DNA of 64,000 nt from Nitrospira sp. KM1 (GTDB taxonomy: Bacteria > Nitrospirota > Nitrospiria > Nitrospirales > Nitrospiraceae). Shown here in pieces: positions 8,062 to 17,741 of the stretch. A program made the position numbers and the translations under genes. The notes under the pieces were generated by a model. It ran no database searches and was not told the DNA's origin. It was given only the letters and a program-made list of their open reading frames with translations. How positions within the stretch are numbered: position 1 is the stretch's first letter; every line of letters begins with the position of its first letter. Location of the stretch: NCBI RefSeq assembly GCF_011405515.1, contig NZ_AP022671.1:2108001-2172000 (forward strand). The letters are read 5' to 3'.

Positions 8062-8283
8062 ACTGAGAGGTTCAGCGAATCGAATGGTGAAGGTACCATA
8101 GGCACATTGATCTTTCAATTCATTTGGGGCCTAACGTCGCCGCACTAGGTCTGAAAATTCACCGTTGGGAGGGTCATGTGGAATGTCTTGACACTTCCGC
8201 TCACATGGCCTAACTTGCGGATAACCTTTTCTGTTCCGGCCACCACGCGTGCGTCCTGCATGTCGGTTCTACGATACGGTCAG

Positions 8284-8817
8284 ATGAACAATTCGCTTCC
8301 TGCCGAGGCATCACGACTCGAATCCGCCGAAGACGTGCCGGTCGAAGAAAGGCCCGAGCAGGGTCTCGAACTGCACGTGGGCTCGAACGTCTTTCGAACG
8401 ACAAATGGCGTCGTCAAACTTCAAGGCAAGGAGCAGCTCGTCCTGGAGATCAGGGACGACCCTCCCGCTCTCCTACTCACCATGGATATTTACGATGAAC
8501 AGGGCCGACGGATCGGTCATCTTCGACGCAACGCGTTTTCCACCGGCGCCCCCACGCGGTTTGCCGTGACGACGACAACCGGGCAGGGGTCGTCACCCGA
8601 TGGGCACGGGCTCGTGTTGTCCGATCGGCTGACGGGACGCACTCTGATTGAGATCGTGGCATTTCAGAAGAGAAAGATTCGAATTTCCTGCGGCCAGTTT
8701 TTCACTCACAAGGGAGAGCTCGTGACTATCAGCCCGCATTATTGCCGGATTGGAACGGGTCTCACTCGTTTTGGAGATGTTACGGAAAGCCGAGGAGGTC
8801 CTGCGATTATTGCGTAA
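8284..8817 (+). CDS. Hypothetical protein
   Basis: A 177-residue soluble protein beginning MNNSLPAEASRLES. I recognise no family. Alternating polar and hydrophobic stretches such as GLELHVGSNVFRTTNGVVKL and LLLTMDIYDEQGRRIGHL suggest a beta-rich fold; no signal peptide or membrane segment is visible in this reading. The open frame extends to 8176, but those residues look less protein-like; the ribosome binding site at 8284 is weak, so the start is uncertain. It stands alone between tRNA-Glu and the following gene. Confidence 0.6.
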   Translation: MNNSLPAEASRLESAEDVPVEERPEQGLELHVGSNVFRTTNGVVKLQGKEQLVLEIRDDPPALLLTMDIYDEQGRRIGHLRRNAFSTGAPTRFAVTTTTGQGSSPDGHGLVLSDRLTGRTLIEIVAFQKRKIRISCGQFFTHKGELVTISPHYCRIGTGLTRFGDVTESRGGPAIIA

Positions 8818-8956
8818 CGGCCTTTGAAGGTCGGCCGACGCTTTCAATCTTCCGACCAGTGTAAAGCAGGTGCCACAACCCAAACTTACACCGCCTCCTA
8901 GTCGTTTCGAAGCAGATCCTTTTTGACAAGTTCCGGAACTCCCGTACAATAGCCCC

Positions 8957-9370
8957 ATGTCCGATGTCGTAAAACCCAGCGTGCAAGCCTTTCTCGTGTG
9001 CGATCAAGTAATCGAAGACAGCGTCACGAGAAAGAAGAGTCTGATCGGTCTGTTCACGCATTTGCAAGCCGTCGGTTTCCCGTTCCAGCATCAGCAGATG
9101 GGATTGTATTTCTGCCTCACCGATGCCGAAGGCACATACCATTTCAACATCGACCTGGTGTACCTGAACAATGAGCAATTGGTCTGTCGAGCCTCCCTCC
9201 CCAACATCGTCATCGGCGACCGGTTGCAGATCTCAGATTTCGGCATCAACATCCCCTCTCTGATCTTCCCGGCCCCGGGACGCTACGAGTTCCGCCTGCG
9301 CATGGACGGACACTTGATCGCTCAAAAAGATTTCAACGTCATGCAGCTCTCCCCGCAACAGACCACCTGA
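8957..9370 (+). CDS. DUF6941-type conserved protein
   Basis: A 137-residue protein with the pattern VQAFLVCDQVIEDSVTRKKS near the start and PGRYEFRLRMDGHLIAQKDF near the end. This matches a conserved bacterial family I know as DUF6941, whose function is not established. The predicted fold is beta-rich, with no signal peptide. It lies about 100 bp upstream of glnS on the same strand. The family assignment is from memory of the motif pattern and should be confirmed by profile search. Confidence 0.7.
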   Translation: MSDVVKPSVQAFLVCDQVIEDSVTRKKSLIGLFTHLQAVGFPFQHQQMGLYFCLTDAEGTYHFNIDLVYLNNEQLVCRASLPNIVIGDRLQISDFGINIPSLIFPAPGRYEFRLRMDGHLIAQKDFNVMQLSPQQTT

Positions 9371-9468
9371 GACGGCTCGTTTACCAACTCCAGCCTTTCT
9401 CCCGTCGCGCGTCTTGTGATAAAACACGCCGTTACGGCGGCACGTGTGACTACGGAGTATGATCGAAC

Positions 9469-11157
9469 GTGACTGAATCGGGGGCGGCATCAAATTTTAT
9501 TCGCGAGATGGTCCTTGCGGACCATGCAACGGGGAAACACGGCGGCCGCGTCGTGACGCGATTCCCACCGGAGCCCAACGGACATCTCCATATCGGGCAC
9601 GCAAAAGCCATCTGCCTGAATTTCGGTTTGGCGCAAAGCGTCCCAGGCGGCGTCTGTCATCTTCGTTTTGACGATACCAACCCGACCACTGAAGACCCCG
9701 AATATGTGAAGTCCATTCAAGACGATGTGAAATGGCTTGGTTTCGATTGGCACGACAAGCTCTTCTATGCATCGGATTACTTTGAACGACTCTATGAAGT
9801 CGCACTCGACCTGATCCGGAAGAGACATGCGTACGTGGACAGTCTGACCGCGGATGAGATGAGGACGTATCGCGGCACATTGACGGAACCGGGGAAGAAC
9901 AGCCCCTACCGCGATCGGTCCGTCGACGAGAACCTCGACCTCTTCGCTAAAATGCGCCGCGGACAGTTTCCGGATGGAACCCACGTTCTTCGAGCCAGGA
10001 TCGACATGGGCTCACCTAACCTGAACTTGCGCGATCCGGTGTTGTACCGCATTCGGCACGCCGCCCACTATCGTACGGGTTCTGCCTGGTGCATTTATCC
10101 GTCCTATGACTATGCGCATCCTTTGTCCGATGTCATCGAAGGGATTACGCATTCGGTCTGCACACTGGAGTTCGAAGACCACCGACCGCTTTACGATTGG
10201 ATGGTCGCACACGCTCATACGTCTCGTACGCCTCAGCAGATCGAATTCGCGCGGCTCAACGTCGCCCATGCCGTCATGAGCAAACGAAAATTGCTCGAGT
10301 TGGTCGACCGGTCACTCGTGGCCGGCTGGGATGATCCCCGTCTGCCGACCATCAAAGGTTTGCGCCGTCGCGGGTATACTCCAGAAGCCATCAGAAATTT
10401 TTGCGAACACATCGGCGTATCAAAACGTGACTCCGTGATCGAAATGCAACTCCTCGAACATTTCATCCGCGAGGATTTGAACAAACGTTCGAACAGGGTC
10501 ATGGCCGTCTTGCGACCGTTGAAAATTGTGATTGAAAACTACCCGGAAGACCTGACGGAAGAGATGGAAGCCGTCAACAATCCCGAAGATCCCACGGCAG
10601 GCGCCAGGACGGTGCCGTTTTCCAGGACTCTCTACATTGAACGGGACGATTTCCTGGAAAGTCCGCCCAAACAATTCTTTCGTCTGGCTCCTGATCGGGA
10701 AGTTCGGCTTCGCTACGGGTACATCATCAAATGCGTTGGGGTCGTGAAGGACTCGACCGGGACGGTGACCGAACTCCGTTGCACCTACGACCCTGAGACC
10801 AGAAGCGGTGGGCCGCAGGCGCAAAGAAAAGTGAAGGCGACTATCCATTGGGTCTCCGCGGCCCATGCAGTCGAAGCCGAAGTACGTTTGTACAATCCTT
10901 TGCTCACCGCGGACCTTGCAGCCATACCCGCCGGTAGTGACTGGACCACGTATGTGAATCCGCAATCACTTGAACGCGTTCACGGCTGCCGTGTCGAGCC
11001 AGGCCTTCGCGACACCGTACCCGGCGTTCGGTATCAATTTGAGCGTATCGGATACTTCTGTGTCGATCCGGACTCTATCCCGGGAAAACCTGTATTCAAC
11101 CGCACGGTGTCGCTCAAGGATGCTTGCGCGAAAACAGGAACGCTCGCTGCGAAATAG
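9469..11157 (+). CDS. glnS: Glutaminyl-tRNA synthetase
   Basis: A 562-residue class I aminoacyl-tRNA synthetase that charges tRNA-Gln with glutamine. The HIGH motif is in [16 protein letters not shown], the KMSKS-equivalent is [11 protein letters not shown], and the FDDTNP segment is typical of GlnRS. The C-terminal anticodon-binding beta barrels follow (from about residue 340). Length is close to E. coli GlnRS (554). GTG at 9469 is used as the start because no in-frame ATG is near. Two tRNA-Gln genes and gltX lie within 3 kb, so direct charging rather than the amidotransferase route is expected, although gatCAB could exist elsewhere. Confidence 0.95.
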   Translation: MTESGAASNFIREMVLADHATGKHGGRVVTRFPPEPNGHLHIGHAKAICLNFGLAQSVPGGVCHLRFDDTNPTTEDPEYVKSIQDDVKWLGFDWHDKLFYASDYFERLYEVALDLIRKRHAYVDSLTADEMRTYRGTLTEPGKNSPYRDRSVDENLDLFAKMRRGQFPDGTHVLRARIDMGSPNLNLRDPVLYRIRHAAHYRTGSAWCIYPSYDYAHPLSDVIEGITHSVCTLEFEDHRPLYDWMVAHAHTSRTPQQIEFARLNVAHAVMSKRKLLELVDRSLVAGWDDPRLPTIKGLRRRGYTPEAIRNFCEHIGVSKRDSVIEMQLLEHFIREDLNKRSNRVMAVLRPLKIVIENYPEDLTEEMEAVNNPEDPTAGARTVPFSRTLYIERDDFLESPPKQFFRLAPDREVRLRYGYIIKCVGVVKDSTGTVTELRCTYDPETRSGGPQAQRKVKATIHWVSAAHAVEAEVRLYNPLLTADLAAIPAGSDWTTYVNPQSLERVHGCRVEPGLRDTVPGVRYQFERIGYFCVDPDSIPGKPVFNRTVSLKDACAKTGTLAAK

Positions 11158-11311
11158 CTCTTCAATTTCCACTTCGAACCAAGGTTCCAAAATGCCGCCA
11201 TCTCGCTCCTGCGCGACTGAAATTCAGCGTTTGCTTTACCGTCCAACACCAACTGGTAAACTACGTACGTATGAGCCGACCGCGCTACGCATCTCACGGG
11301 AAGGAGCCACT

Positions 11312-11647
11312 ATGATTGAGTGCCGCCAGTTTCCCCGCATCCCAGTCGATTTGCAGGTCTACTTCTCAACGACCAACAACACGCTGATTCGCGAAGGAAC
11401 GATGTTCGATCTCTCTGCAGGAGGATGTGCGGTCGCCAGCATGACCTCCGTACAATCCGGATCGGCGATCCGCATTCTAATCCGGGCAACTGATCTTGGT
11501 TCGCCGATCACGATCGAGTCCGGAGCGGTCAGGTGGAGTGAGCATGGAGAATTCGGCGTGGAATTTGTGGGCGTCTCTGAACTGGACCAGAGCCGTCTCC
11601 ATCGGCTACTCCAAGCCACTTCGCCATCTCCCACTCGTTTCACCTGA
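11312..11647 (+). CDS. PilZ-domain protein
   Basis: A 111-residue stand-alone PilZ domain, a cyclic-di-GMP receptor fold. The RxxxR loop is visible as RQFPR at the N-terminus and the DxSxxG motif as DLSAGGCAV, both needed for c-di-GMP binding. The ATG at 11312 has AAGGAG 7 nt upstream; a longer in-frame extension overlaps glnS and is rejected. With no output domain it probably acts by protein-protein contact. The neighbours glnS and yacG give no functional clue. Confidence 0.83.
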   Translation: MIECRQFPRIPVDLQVYFSTTNNTLIREGTMFDLSAGGCAVASMTSVQSGSAIRILIRATDLGSPITIESGAVRWSEHGEFGVEFVGVSELDQSRLHRLLQATSPSPTRFT

Positions 11648-11688
11648 TCGGCCGGCGGGCAGGGGCATCATGGTAAAATACAGAGGAT

Positions 11689-11913
11689 ATGAACTGCCCG
11701 ATCTGCCGCAAAGCTACCTCGTGGGACGGTAACCCCTGGCGTCCATTTTGCTCCGAAAGGTGTCAGCTCACTGACCTCGGCAGCTGGGCGATGGAAGAAT
11801 ATCGAGTGCCGGGGCCGAACCTGACGATGGAACTTCCGTCAGAGAACGCTGAAGCGGTCGAGAGTCCTGACGATGAGTGGACGGGCAATCACGGCAAGCA
11901 ATCCAAGGGCTGA
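11689..11913 (+). CDS. yacG: YacG-like zinc-ribbon, DNA gyrase inhibitor family
   Basis: A 74-residue protein with the four-cysteine zinc finger CPICRK...[14 protein letters not shown], diagnostic of YacG (CPxC-x15-C-x3-C with L-x-D-L-x-x-W). E. coli YacG binds GyrB and inhibits gyrase. The acidic C-terminal tail is typical in type. It follows the PilZ gene by about 40 bp. Identification rests on the motif; inhibition of gyrase in this organism is inferred from the family. Confidence 0.85.
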   Translation: MNCPICRKATSWDGNPWRPFCSERCQLTDLGSWAMEEYRVPGPNLTMELPSENAEAVESPDDEWTGNHGKQSKG

Positions 11914-12100
11914 ACGTTCTGTTGCCATCGCGTTTTCCCCCACCGATTTTATCATCATGAGCAGCGCCACAACTCCTACCGGCTTTGGCCGGGATTTCTG
12001 CACCGCACATTCCATCCAAATCCAATCCGACCTGGAATTGATTATGCGATGATGTTGAGATGTGCGATCGATTTGGAAGAGACTATGGCAAGATCGGAAT

Positions 12101-12174
12101 TGGCTGGGGGACTAGGAATCGAACCTAGGTAGCCGGCTCCAAAGGCCGGCGTCCTACCGCTAGACGATCCCCCA
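12101..12174 (-). tRNA. tRNA-Gln (TTG)
   Basis: The complement gives acceptor TGGGGGA/TCCCCCA, D-arm, anticodon arm CCGGC/GCCGG with loop CTTTGGA (anticodon TTG), T-arm CTAGGTTCGATTCCTAG, and encoded CCA. It lies downstream of gltX on the same strand. Confidence 0.95.
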
Positions 12175-12222
12175 GCGCGGTAATTCAGCGAATGTGAATC
12201 GAGTGTGGCAAGGAAAGTTTAT

Positions 12223-12296
12223 TGGCTGGGGGACTAGGAATCGAACCTAGGTAGTCAGATCCAGAGACTGACGTCCTACCGCTAGACGATCCCCCA
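12223..12296 (-). tRNA. tRNA-Gln (CTG)
   Basis: Same framework as the neighbouring tRNA-Gln, 48 bp away, with loop CTCTGGA (anticodon CTG) and encoded CCA. The base pair closing the anticodon loop is a T-T mismatch (positions 31/39), a mild oddity that is tolerated in some tRNAs. The two genes probably arose by tandem duplication. Confidence 0.92.
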
Positions 12297-12352
12297 ACCG
12301 ACGCCCACACTAATATATGGGTCCGGACTCCGTCAAGATCGATGCGGGTTTG

Positions 12353-13768
12353 CTACGTTTGCCTCGCACGATCAATTCCTTTGCGGAGCCTGAGCAGTGT
12401 TCTCTCACGCCCCAGAACTTCCATGACCTCGAAGAGGCCGGGGCTTGCGGTTCTTCCCGTCAGAGCTACGCGGACAGGTTGAGCGAGTTGGCCCATCTTC
12501 ATTCCCTGTTCCGCTACGAACTGCTTGAAACTCTCCTCCCATTGAACCTTGTCAAAGACGGAAACCGCCTCGAAGCGGGCGGTCAGTTTGTCAAGAGCGT
12601 CTGAGATGGCTGGCGTCAGGAACTTTCCAGCCGCCTCTTTGTTATATGACACTTCTAAGCCGAAATATGGCCTTACCCAATCGACCATTTCCACGAGGGT
12701 TTTCGCCCGTTCCCTGACCAGGAGCACAAGCTGAATCAGCCATTCCCTGGAGACATTCCGGAGTTCGTTTCCCAAACCTTCAGCTTCAAGTAGTGGAAGG
12801 AGTGGTTCGACAATATGGTCTGGTGGCGAAGACTTTATGTATTCGGCATTCATCCAGGTCAACTTTTCAGGGTTGAAGACCGCTGCTGATTTCTGCACGT
12901 GATCCCAGGAGAACTTCTCGATCAGCTCCTGTCGCGTGAACATTTCCTGATCGCCATGAGACCATCCCAACCGCACCAGATAATTGACCACCGCTTCTGG
13001 GAGATACCCCATGTCTCTATAGGCCATGATCGATGTGGCGCCATGTCGTTTTGAAAGACGGGCTTTGTCTGATCCTAAAATCATAGGTAAATGGCCGAAC
13101 CGTGGGACGGGAAAGCCCAGTGCTGAAAATATCGGCACCTGCCGCGGCGTGTTGGTCAAGTGGTCGTCTCCTCTGACGACGTGCGTGATGTTCATCAATG
13201 CATCATCCACCACAACGGAGAAGTTATAGGTGGGATACCCATTGGAGCGGAGAATGATGAGGTCGTCCAAGACACCGTTGTCAAAGACCACTGTGCCCTT
13301 GATGAGGTCATCGATAACCGTTTGCCCTTCCTGCGGCGCCTTGAACCTTAGCGCGGCATCCGCGGGGGGGCTGGTAATGCCTAGGCTCCGGCAGCGCCCG
13401 TCGTATCGTGGAGAAAGTCCCTTTTGCTCAGCCTCTCTTCTTCTGGCTTCGAGTTCCTCCGCTTTGCACACGCACCAATAGGCATCGCCTTTATTGAAGA
13501 GAGCGATGGCATGCTCCCGATAGATATTCATCCGTTCCGTCTGGCGGAACGGGCCCTCGTCCCAATCGAGCCCCACCCATTTCATCCCATCCAGGATGGC
13601 CTTAATGGAATCGTCCGTGGATCGACTCTGATCGGTGTCTTCAATTCGAAGGATGAACACTCCCTGCTGTTGACGAGCAAAGAGCCAGTTGAACAATGCC
13701 GTGCGGACACCTCCAATATGGAGGTAACCACTCGGACTCGGCGCAAATCTCACTCGGACGTGGTTCAT
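12353..13768 (-). CDS. gltX: Glutamyl-tRNA synthetase
   Basis: A 471-residue class I synthetase that attaches glutamate to tRNA-Glu. The HIGH-type motif is in FAPSPSGYLHIGGVRTALFN, the KMSKS-type motif is KARLSKRHGAT, and an alpha-helical anticodon-binding C-terminus follows. Four cysteines or histidines of the zinc-binding insertion appear around YWCVCKAEEL and DGRCRSLG. Length matches bacterial GluRS (about 470). The two tRNA-Gln genes lie immediately downstream on the same strand. Confidence 0.96.
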   Translation of the reverse strand: MNHVRVRFAPSPSGYLHIGGVRTALFNWLFARQQQGVFILRIEDTDQSRSTDDSIKAILDGMKWVGLDWDEGPFRQTERMNIYREHAIALFNKGDAYWCVCKAEELEARRREAEQKGLSPRYDGRCRSLGITSPPADAALRFKAPQEGQTVIDDLIKGTVVFDNGVLDDLIILRSNGYPTYNFSVVVDDALMNITHVVRGDDHLTNTPRQVPIFSALGFPVPRFGHLPMILGSDKARLSKRHGATSIMAYRDMGYLPEAVVNYLVRLGWSHGDQEMFTRQELIEKFSWDHVQKSAAVFNPEKLTWMNAEYIKSSPPDHIVEPLLPLLEAEGLGNELRNVSREWLIQLVLLVRERAKTLVEMVDWVRPYFGLEVSYNKEAAGKFLTPAISDALDKLTARFEAVSVFDKVQWEESFKQFVAEQGMKMGQLAQPVRVALTGRTASPGLFEVMEVLGRERTLLRLRKGIDRARQT

Positions 13769-13879
13769 GTGATCGTTCTTGAATGTTCCGTGGAAGGCCG
13801 GTATCTATAGCACGCAGTGAAAAGTCTTGTACAGAATCATCCGTGAACCGGATAGATCGAACAGACAGAGACGGAATCT

Positions 13880-14584
13880 ATGGCGGAACCTACGCAAACA
13901 GCCATCGTGCTCTCCTCTATTGAACTCACCTCTCACGTCCGCCAGCTTGTTCTACTACAAAAAGAGTCCCCCCTGTCATTCCAAGCCGGGCAATGGATCT
14001 CGCTCAAACTACCGGTCGGGACAAGGCCTCCTCTGAATCGAGCATACTCAATGGCGGTGCCTGGTACTGAATCCGGCGAACTGACCCTGGTGTTCGATCG
14101 GGTGGACGGAGGTATCGGGTCAGAGTACCTCTGCCGACTGAAGGCAGGGGATGAGGTGATCTTTTCCGGTCCCCACGGCCACTTTGTCCTTCCCACGACT
14201 CTTGATAAGGAATTGGTCTTTGTTGCCCGATATACCGGACTCGTCCCCATCCGTTGCATGCTGAAAATCTTGTTCGCGAAAACCCCGCCTCTCTCCGTGC
14301 TGGTGATCGCCGTCGGTCCCCGGGAAGACGAATTACTGTTCCATCAGGAATTGTTGACTCTTGCGATGACGCATTCCAGGTTCCGTTATCTGCCACTCGT
14401 GGCAGCCGGGGGAGAACAACAGGCAGTCGACCTGACGTTGACTATGCTGCAGCCTCTCATTGAGGGTGCTCCGAAAGTCATTCCCATGCTTTGCGGGACA
14501 AAGGCTTTCGTGCGACCGTTGCGGGCCTTTTTTGTCGATGCAGGCTACGAGCGGAAGGAGGTCAAGACGGAAACCTACGATTAG
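13880..14584 (+). CDS. FAD/NAD(P)-binding oxidoreductase (ferredoxin-NADP reductase-like)
   Basis: A 234-residue flavoprotein of the ferredoxin-NADP reductase superfamily. The FAD-binding RxYS motif is NRAYSMAVPG, followed by GGIGSEYLCRLKAGDEV, and the C-terminal CG motif is PMLCGTKAFVRPLR. The usual pyridine-nucleotide AGGTG loop is altered to ARYTGLVP, which may change cofactor affinity. The gene converges on the ISC ferredoxin gene, with stops 16 bp apart, so it is a candidate electron donor for that ferredoxin; this is inferred from position only. Confidence 0.78.
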   Translation: MAEPTQTAIVLSSIELTSHVRQLVLLQKESPLSFQAGQWISLKLPVGTRPPLNRAYSMAVPGTESGELTLVFDRVDGGIGSEYLCRLKAGDEVIFSGPHGHFVLPTTLDKELVFVARYTGLVPIRCMLKILFAKTPPLSVLVIAVGPREDELLFHQELLTLAMTHSRFRYLPLVAAGGEQQAVDLTLTMLQPLIEGAPKVIPMLCGTKAFVRPLRAFFVDAGYERKEVKTETYD

Positions 14585-14599
14585 CCACGGTTATGCCCT

Positions 14600-15019
14600 T
14601 TATTGGTGCCCCTCCTTCACCAGATTTTTGTTCACCGCAGGTATTTCCACGACGATATCTTTGGCGCCGTTAGGTACGCATTGGCATCCTAGACGTGATT
14701 GCAGGGTAGTCATCGGAGCTTCATCTAATTGGTCGAATTCGTCATCTGTCCCTTCATTGCAGGTGTCTAGCCCTTGCTTGACAATGACATGACATGTCGA
14801 GCAAGCGCAGACTCCCCCGCACACGTGTTCTAAATCCACGCCGTTCGCCATGGCCACATCCAAAATGCTGCCGGGTAACCCGGTAGGGCCATAAGGTATT
14901 TTCGCAGGATCTACCTGGACTTTAGTGATTGTGCCATCAGGCCTAACGTACGTGATGGTGTATGATTTTTTAGGTAGTTCACACGTGGCCTTCTCGATAT
15001 AGGGATTCGTCCCTCCCAT
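14600..15019 (-). CDS. fdx: ISC-type [2Fe-2S] ferredoxin
   Basis: A 139-residue adrenodoxin-type ferredoxin. Three cluster ligands lie in EHVCGGVCACSTCHV and the fourth in SRLGCQCVPN, with the acidic DDEFDQLDEAP segment that contacts partners. ISC ferredoxins deliver electrons to the IscU/IscS complex. It is divergent from iscR, sharing a 139 bp intergenic region, so IscR could regulate both. A 20-30 residue N-terminal extension precedes the canonical core. An AAAGGA lies about 10 nt before the ATG. Confidence 0.9.
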   Translation of the reverse strand: MGGTNPYIEKATCELPKKSYTITYVRPDGTITKVQVDPAKIPYGPTGLPGSILDVAMANGVDLEHVCGGVCACSTCHVIVKQGLDTCNEGTDDEFDQLDEAPMTTLQSRLGCQCVPNGAKDIVVEIPAVNKNLVKEGHQ

Positions 15020-15067
15020 GTCATTCGATTCCTTTCCGTCCTGAGTCTGGTGACTGCAATATGTCCG

Positions 15068-15150
15068 TTGACACTACGCAATTTCACATGATACTCTTAG
15101 TCCGACCTAATTGGTCGGAGATCATTATAGTCTCCGATCATTATGATCGG
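15068..15150 (+). promoter_or_regulatory. iscR promoter and two palindromic operators
   Basis: A candidate promoter TTGACA (15068-15073), 16 bp, GATACT (15090-15095) is followed by two perfect inverted repeats: TCCGACC-N5-GGTCGGA at 15101-15119 and CCGATCA-N3-TGATCGG at 15134-15150. The second ends 8 bp before the iscR start. Rrf2/IscR proteins bind such dyads, so autorepression is the natural reading. The assignment of promoter elements is by eye. Confidence 0.6.
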
Positions 15151-15158
15151 CAATAGCC

Positions 15159-15632
15159 ATGTTGAAGATTTCAAAGAAATGCGATTACGCCCTTATGGCT
15201 TTACAGCATATCGCTTCAGTCCAGCACGGCGATGTGGCTCCTGGGCGAGTCGTGAACACGAAGGAAATCGCAGAAGAATACAACATTCCTCAGGAACTGT
15301 TGGCAAAGGTCCTCCAGACCTTGTCCAAGCATGGAATGATTGAAAGCCATAATGGACCCAAAGGCGGGTACTTACTGGCGCGGCATGCCGATCAGATTAC
15401 CATCGCGCAAATTTTGGAAAGCATCGAAGGTCCTCTTGGACTTACCGATTGTTCGCATGAAAAAGAAGGAGAGTTTTGTATGCAGCGGGAACATTGCAAC
15501 ATCCGCACGCCGCTGCTGAAGGTGCAGGATAGTATTTATCAATTGCTGAATAATATGACGCTTCAGGACATGCTGGGCGGGACACCCTTAATTTCGATCC
15601 AATCGACTACAGCGCAAGGAGTTGAACCATGA
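15159..15632 (+). CDS. iscR: Rrf2-family iron-sulfur regulator IscR
   Basis: A 157-residue Rrf2-family winged-helix regulator. The DNA-binding half contains [13 protein letters not shown] and [13 protein letters not shown]; three cysteines follow in [11 protein letters not shown] and REHCNI, placed like the [2Fe-2S] ligands of IscR. It senses cluster demand and controls the isc genes. Its stop overlaps the iscS start (ATGA), indicating co-transcription and coupled translation. The cysteine spacing (x8 then x5) differs a little from the E. coli protein. Confidence 0.9.
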   Translation: MLKISKKCDYALMALQHIASVQHGDVAPGRVVNTKEIAEEYNIPQELLAKVLQTLSKHGMIESHNGPKGGYLLARHADQITIAQILESIEGPLGLTDCSHEKEGEFCMQREHCNIRTPLLKVQDSIYQLLNNMTLQDMLGGTPLISIQSTTAQGVEP

Positions 15633-16846
15633 AGCTTCCGATTTTTCTCGATAACCATTCGACCACTCCGATGGACCCGCGTGTCCTAGAGACTATGTTG
15701 CCTTACTTCACTGAGAAATTCGGGAACGCGGCCAGCCGCAACCACGCGTTTGGCTGGGCTGCGGAAGAAGCCGTCGATCAGGCTCGTAAGCAGATCGCCA
15801 AGCTCATTAAGGCCGATGCCAAAGAAATCATCTTCACCAGCGGCGCCACCGAAGCGGATAACTTGGCTTTGAAAGGCGTGTTGGAGATGTACAAGGAAAA
15901 GGGCAACCACATCATCACGGCAACGACTGAGCATCGAGCGGTATTGGATACCGCCAAGTCGCTCGAGGCCAAGGGACTGGCTACGGCAACCTATTTAACG
16001 GTCGACAAGCTGGGAATGGTCAATCCTGAGGACGTAAGAAACGCCATTACGGACAAGACCGTTTTGATCTCCATTATGTTGGCCAATAATGAAATCGGTA
16101 CGATCAACCCCATTAAGGAGATCGGCAAGATTGCCAAGGAAAAGGGTGTGCTTTTCCACTGTGACGCGACCCAGGGGGTGGGGAAGATTCCGGTGGACGT
16201 GCAAGAGATGGGCATCGACCTCATGTCCTTTTCTGCGCATAAAATTTATGGTCCAAAGGGCATTGGGGCTTTATATGTGAGAAAAAAGAATCCCCGCGTC
16301 AGGATTGCGGCTCAAATGGATGGAGGAGGCCACGAACGAGGCATGCGCTCGGGAACGCTCGCCGTCCCATTGATTGTCGGTTTTGGAAAGGCCTGCGAAA
16401 TCTGTGCGCAAGAAATGGCCGCAGAGACTACTCGATTGAGCGCCCTCCGGGATCGTCTGCAAAAGGGGATTATGGCTGCGTTGGAAGAGACCTACTTAAA
16501 TGGCCATCCGACACTCCGATTGCCTGGCAACTTGAATATTTCCTTTGCTTACGTCGAAGGAGAATCTCTCTTGATGGGCATGAAAGATATTGCCCTGTCT
16601 TCCGGTTCGGCCTGTACATCGGCCACATTGGAGCCATCTTATGTCCTCAGGGCACTGGGTGTGGGCACCGAGCTGGCCCATTCGTCCATTCGCTTTGGCC
16701 TGGGTCGTTTCAATACGGAACAAGAGATTGATTACACGATAAAGAAGGTTATTGAAGTAGTGACGAAGTTGCGTGAGATGTCGCCGCTCTATGAAATGGC
16801 AAAAGAAGGCGTCGATTTAAAATCGGTTCAGTGGGCTGCTCACTGA
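15629..16846 (+). CDS. iscS: Cysteine desulfurase IscS
   Basis: A 405-residue class V aminotransferase-fold PLP enzyme that removes sulfur from cysteine for Fe-S cluster assembly. The PLP lysine is in [12 protein letters not shown], the persulfide-forming cysteine in [14 protein letters not shown] with the long flexible loop typical of IscS (group I), and [13 protein letters not shown] opens the protein. Length equals E. coli IscS (404). It overlaps iscR by four bases and is followed by iscU after 24 bp with a GGAGG ribosome binding site. Confidence 0.96.
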   Translation: MKLPIFLDNHSTTPMDPRVLETMLPYFTEKFGNAASRNHAFGWAAEEAVDQARKQIAKLIKADAKEIIFTSGATEADNLALKGVLEMYKEKGNHIITATTEHRAVLDTAKSLEAKGLATATYLTVDKLGMVNPEDVRNAITDKTVLISIMLANNEIGTINPIKEIGKIAKEKGVLFHCDATQGVGKIPVDVQEMGIDLMSFSAHKIYGPKGIGALYVRKKNPRVRIAAQMDGGGHERGMRSGTLAVPLIVGFGKACEICAQEMAAETTRLSALRDRLQKGIMAALEETYLNGHPTLRLPGNLNISFAYVEGESLLMGMKDIALSSGSACTSATLEPSYVLRALGVGTELAHSSIRFGLGRFNTEQEIDYTIKKVIEVVTKLREMSPLYEMAKEGVDLKSVQWAAH

Positions 16847-16870
16847 ATCGAACGGATCAAGGAGGGAATT

Positions 16871-17254
16871 ATGGCCTACAGTGACAAAGTGGTCGATCAT
16901 TTCAATAACCCGCGCAACATGGGGTCCTTCAAAAAGGACGAAGAAGGCATTGGCACAGGTATGGTCGGTGCACCGGAGTGCGGAGACGTCATGAAGCTGC
17001 AGATCAAGGTGCAGAACGATACGATCGTCGATGCCAAGTTCAAAACGTTCGGATGCGGATCCGCCATTGCCAGCTCGAGCCTGGCCACCGAATGGCTGAA
17101 AGGGAAGACTATCGACGAAGCCCAGAAGATCAAGAATACCGACATCGTGCAGGAATTGAACCTGCCGCCTGTCAAGATTCACTGTTCCGTTCTGGCTGAG
17201 GATGCTATCAAAGCCGCATTGGCCGATTATCAAAAAAAGACAGATACCAAGTAA
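16871..17254 (+). CDS. iscU: Iron-sulfur scaffold IscU
   Basis: A 127-residue scaffold on which [2Fe-2S] clusters are built. The three ligand cysteines are in GAPECGDV, FGCGSAIA and IHCSVLAE, and the LPPVK motif recognised by the chaperone HscA is present (NLPPVKIHC). It lies between iscS and iscA in the operon, and its length is standard. Confidence 0.97.
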   Translation: MAYSDKVVDHFNNPRNMGSFKKDEEGIGTGMVGAPECGDVMKLQIKVQNDTIVDAKFKTFGCGSAIASSSLATEWLKGKTIDEAQKIKNTDIVQELNLPPVKIHCSVLAEDAIKAALADYQKKTDTK

Positions 17255-17274
17255 CGGCCTGAAGGGAGTATCCA

Positions 17275-17631
17275 ATGGACACGACGAGCACACAGACACC
17301 GGCTCCCGTGATTACGCTGACCGACGCTGCCCTGAAAGAAGTCAAACGTCTGATCAACGTTCAAGGGCTTACAGAAGGTGGGCTCCGTCTCGGCGTAAAG
17401 GGAGGCGGCTGTTCGGGTCTGAGCTATACCATCAATTTTGATGAGAAGATCGGCCCGCACGACCAGGTGTTCGACTTCGACGGCGTGAAGGTCATTGTCG
17501 ACGTCAAAAGCGCTATTTATCTCCAGGGCACCCAACTGGATTATCACAAAGATCTGATGGGCGGGAACTTCAAGTTCGTCAATCCGAACGCAAACAAGAC
17601 GTGCGGCTGCGGAGAATCCTTTTCGGCCTAA
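17275..17631 (+). CDS. iscA: A-type iron-sulfur carrier IscA
   Basis: A 118-residue HesB/IscA-family carrier with the three conserved cysteines in GGGCSGLSY and the C-terminal TCGCGESF. These proteins receive clusters from IscU and pass them to apo-targets. A 12-residue N-terminal extension precedes the core ITLTDAALKEVK. The gene is followed by a strong intrinsic terminator, so the operon iscR-S-U-A probably ends here and hscB starts another unit or is reached by readthrough. Confidence 0.95.
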   Translation: MDTTSTQTPAPVITLTDAALKEVKRLINVQGLTEGGLRLGVKGGGCSGLSYTINFDEKIGPHDQVFDFDGVKVIVDVKSAIYLQGTQLDYHKDLMGGNFKFVNPNANKTCGCGESFSA

Positions 17632-17661
17632 TTCGTCTTACGTCTTGAATTGATTTTTTAC

Positions 17662-17690
17662 CGGGCATGGCACGTCGCCATGCCCGTTTT
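17662..17690 (+). terminator. Intrinsic terminator after iscA
   Basis: A perfect 10 bp stem CGGGCATGGC / GCCATGCCCG with loop ACGTC, followed directly by TTTTGT. It lies 30 bp after the iscA stop and rules out the upstream in-frame ATG at 17667 as the hscB start, since that codon is inside the stem. Confidence 0.88.
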
Positions 17691-17741
17691 GTCAGAGCTA
17701 TGAACCACTCAACCCACAGCGGCGCACGACGCGAACTTCAG

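Noticed and set aside
17667-17741. HscB starting at ATG 17667
   Set aside because: That codon lies in the stem of the terminator after iscA and the first residues look non-coding.
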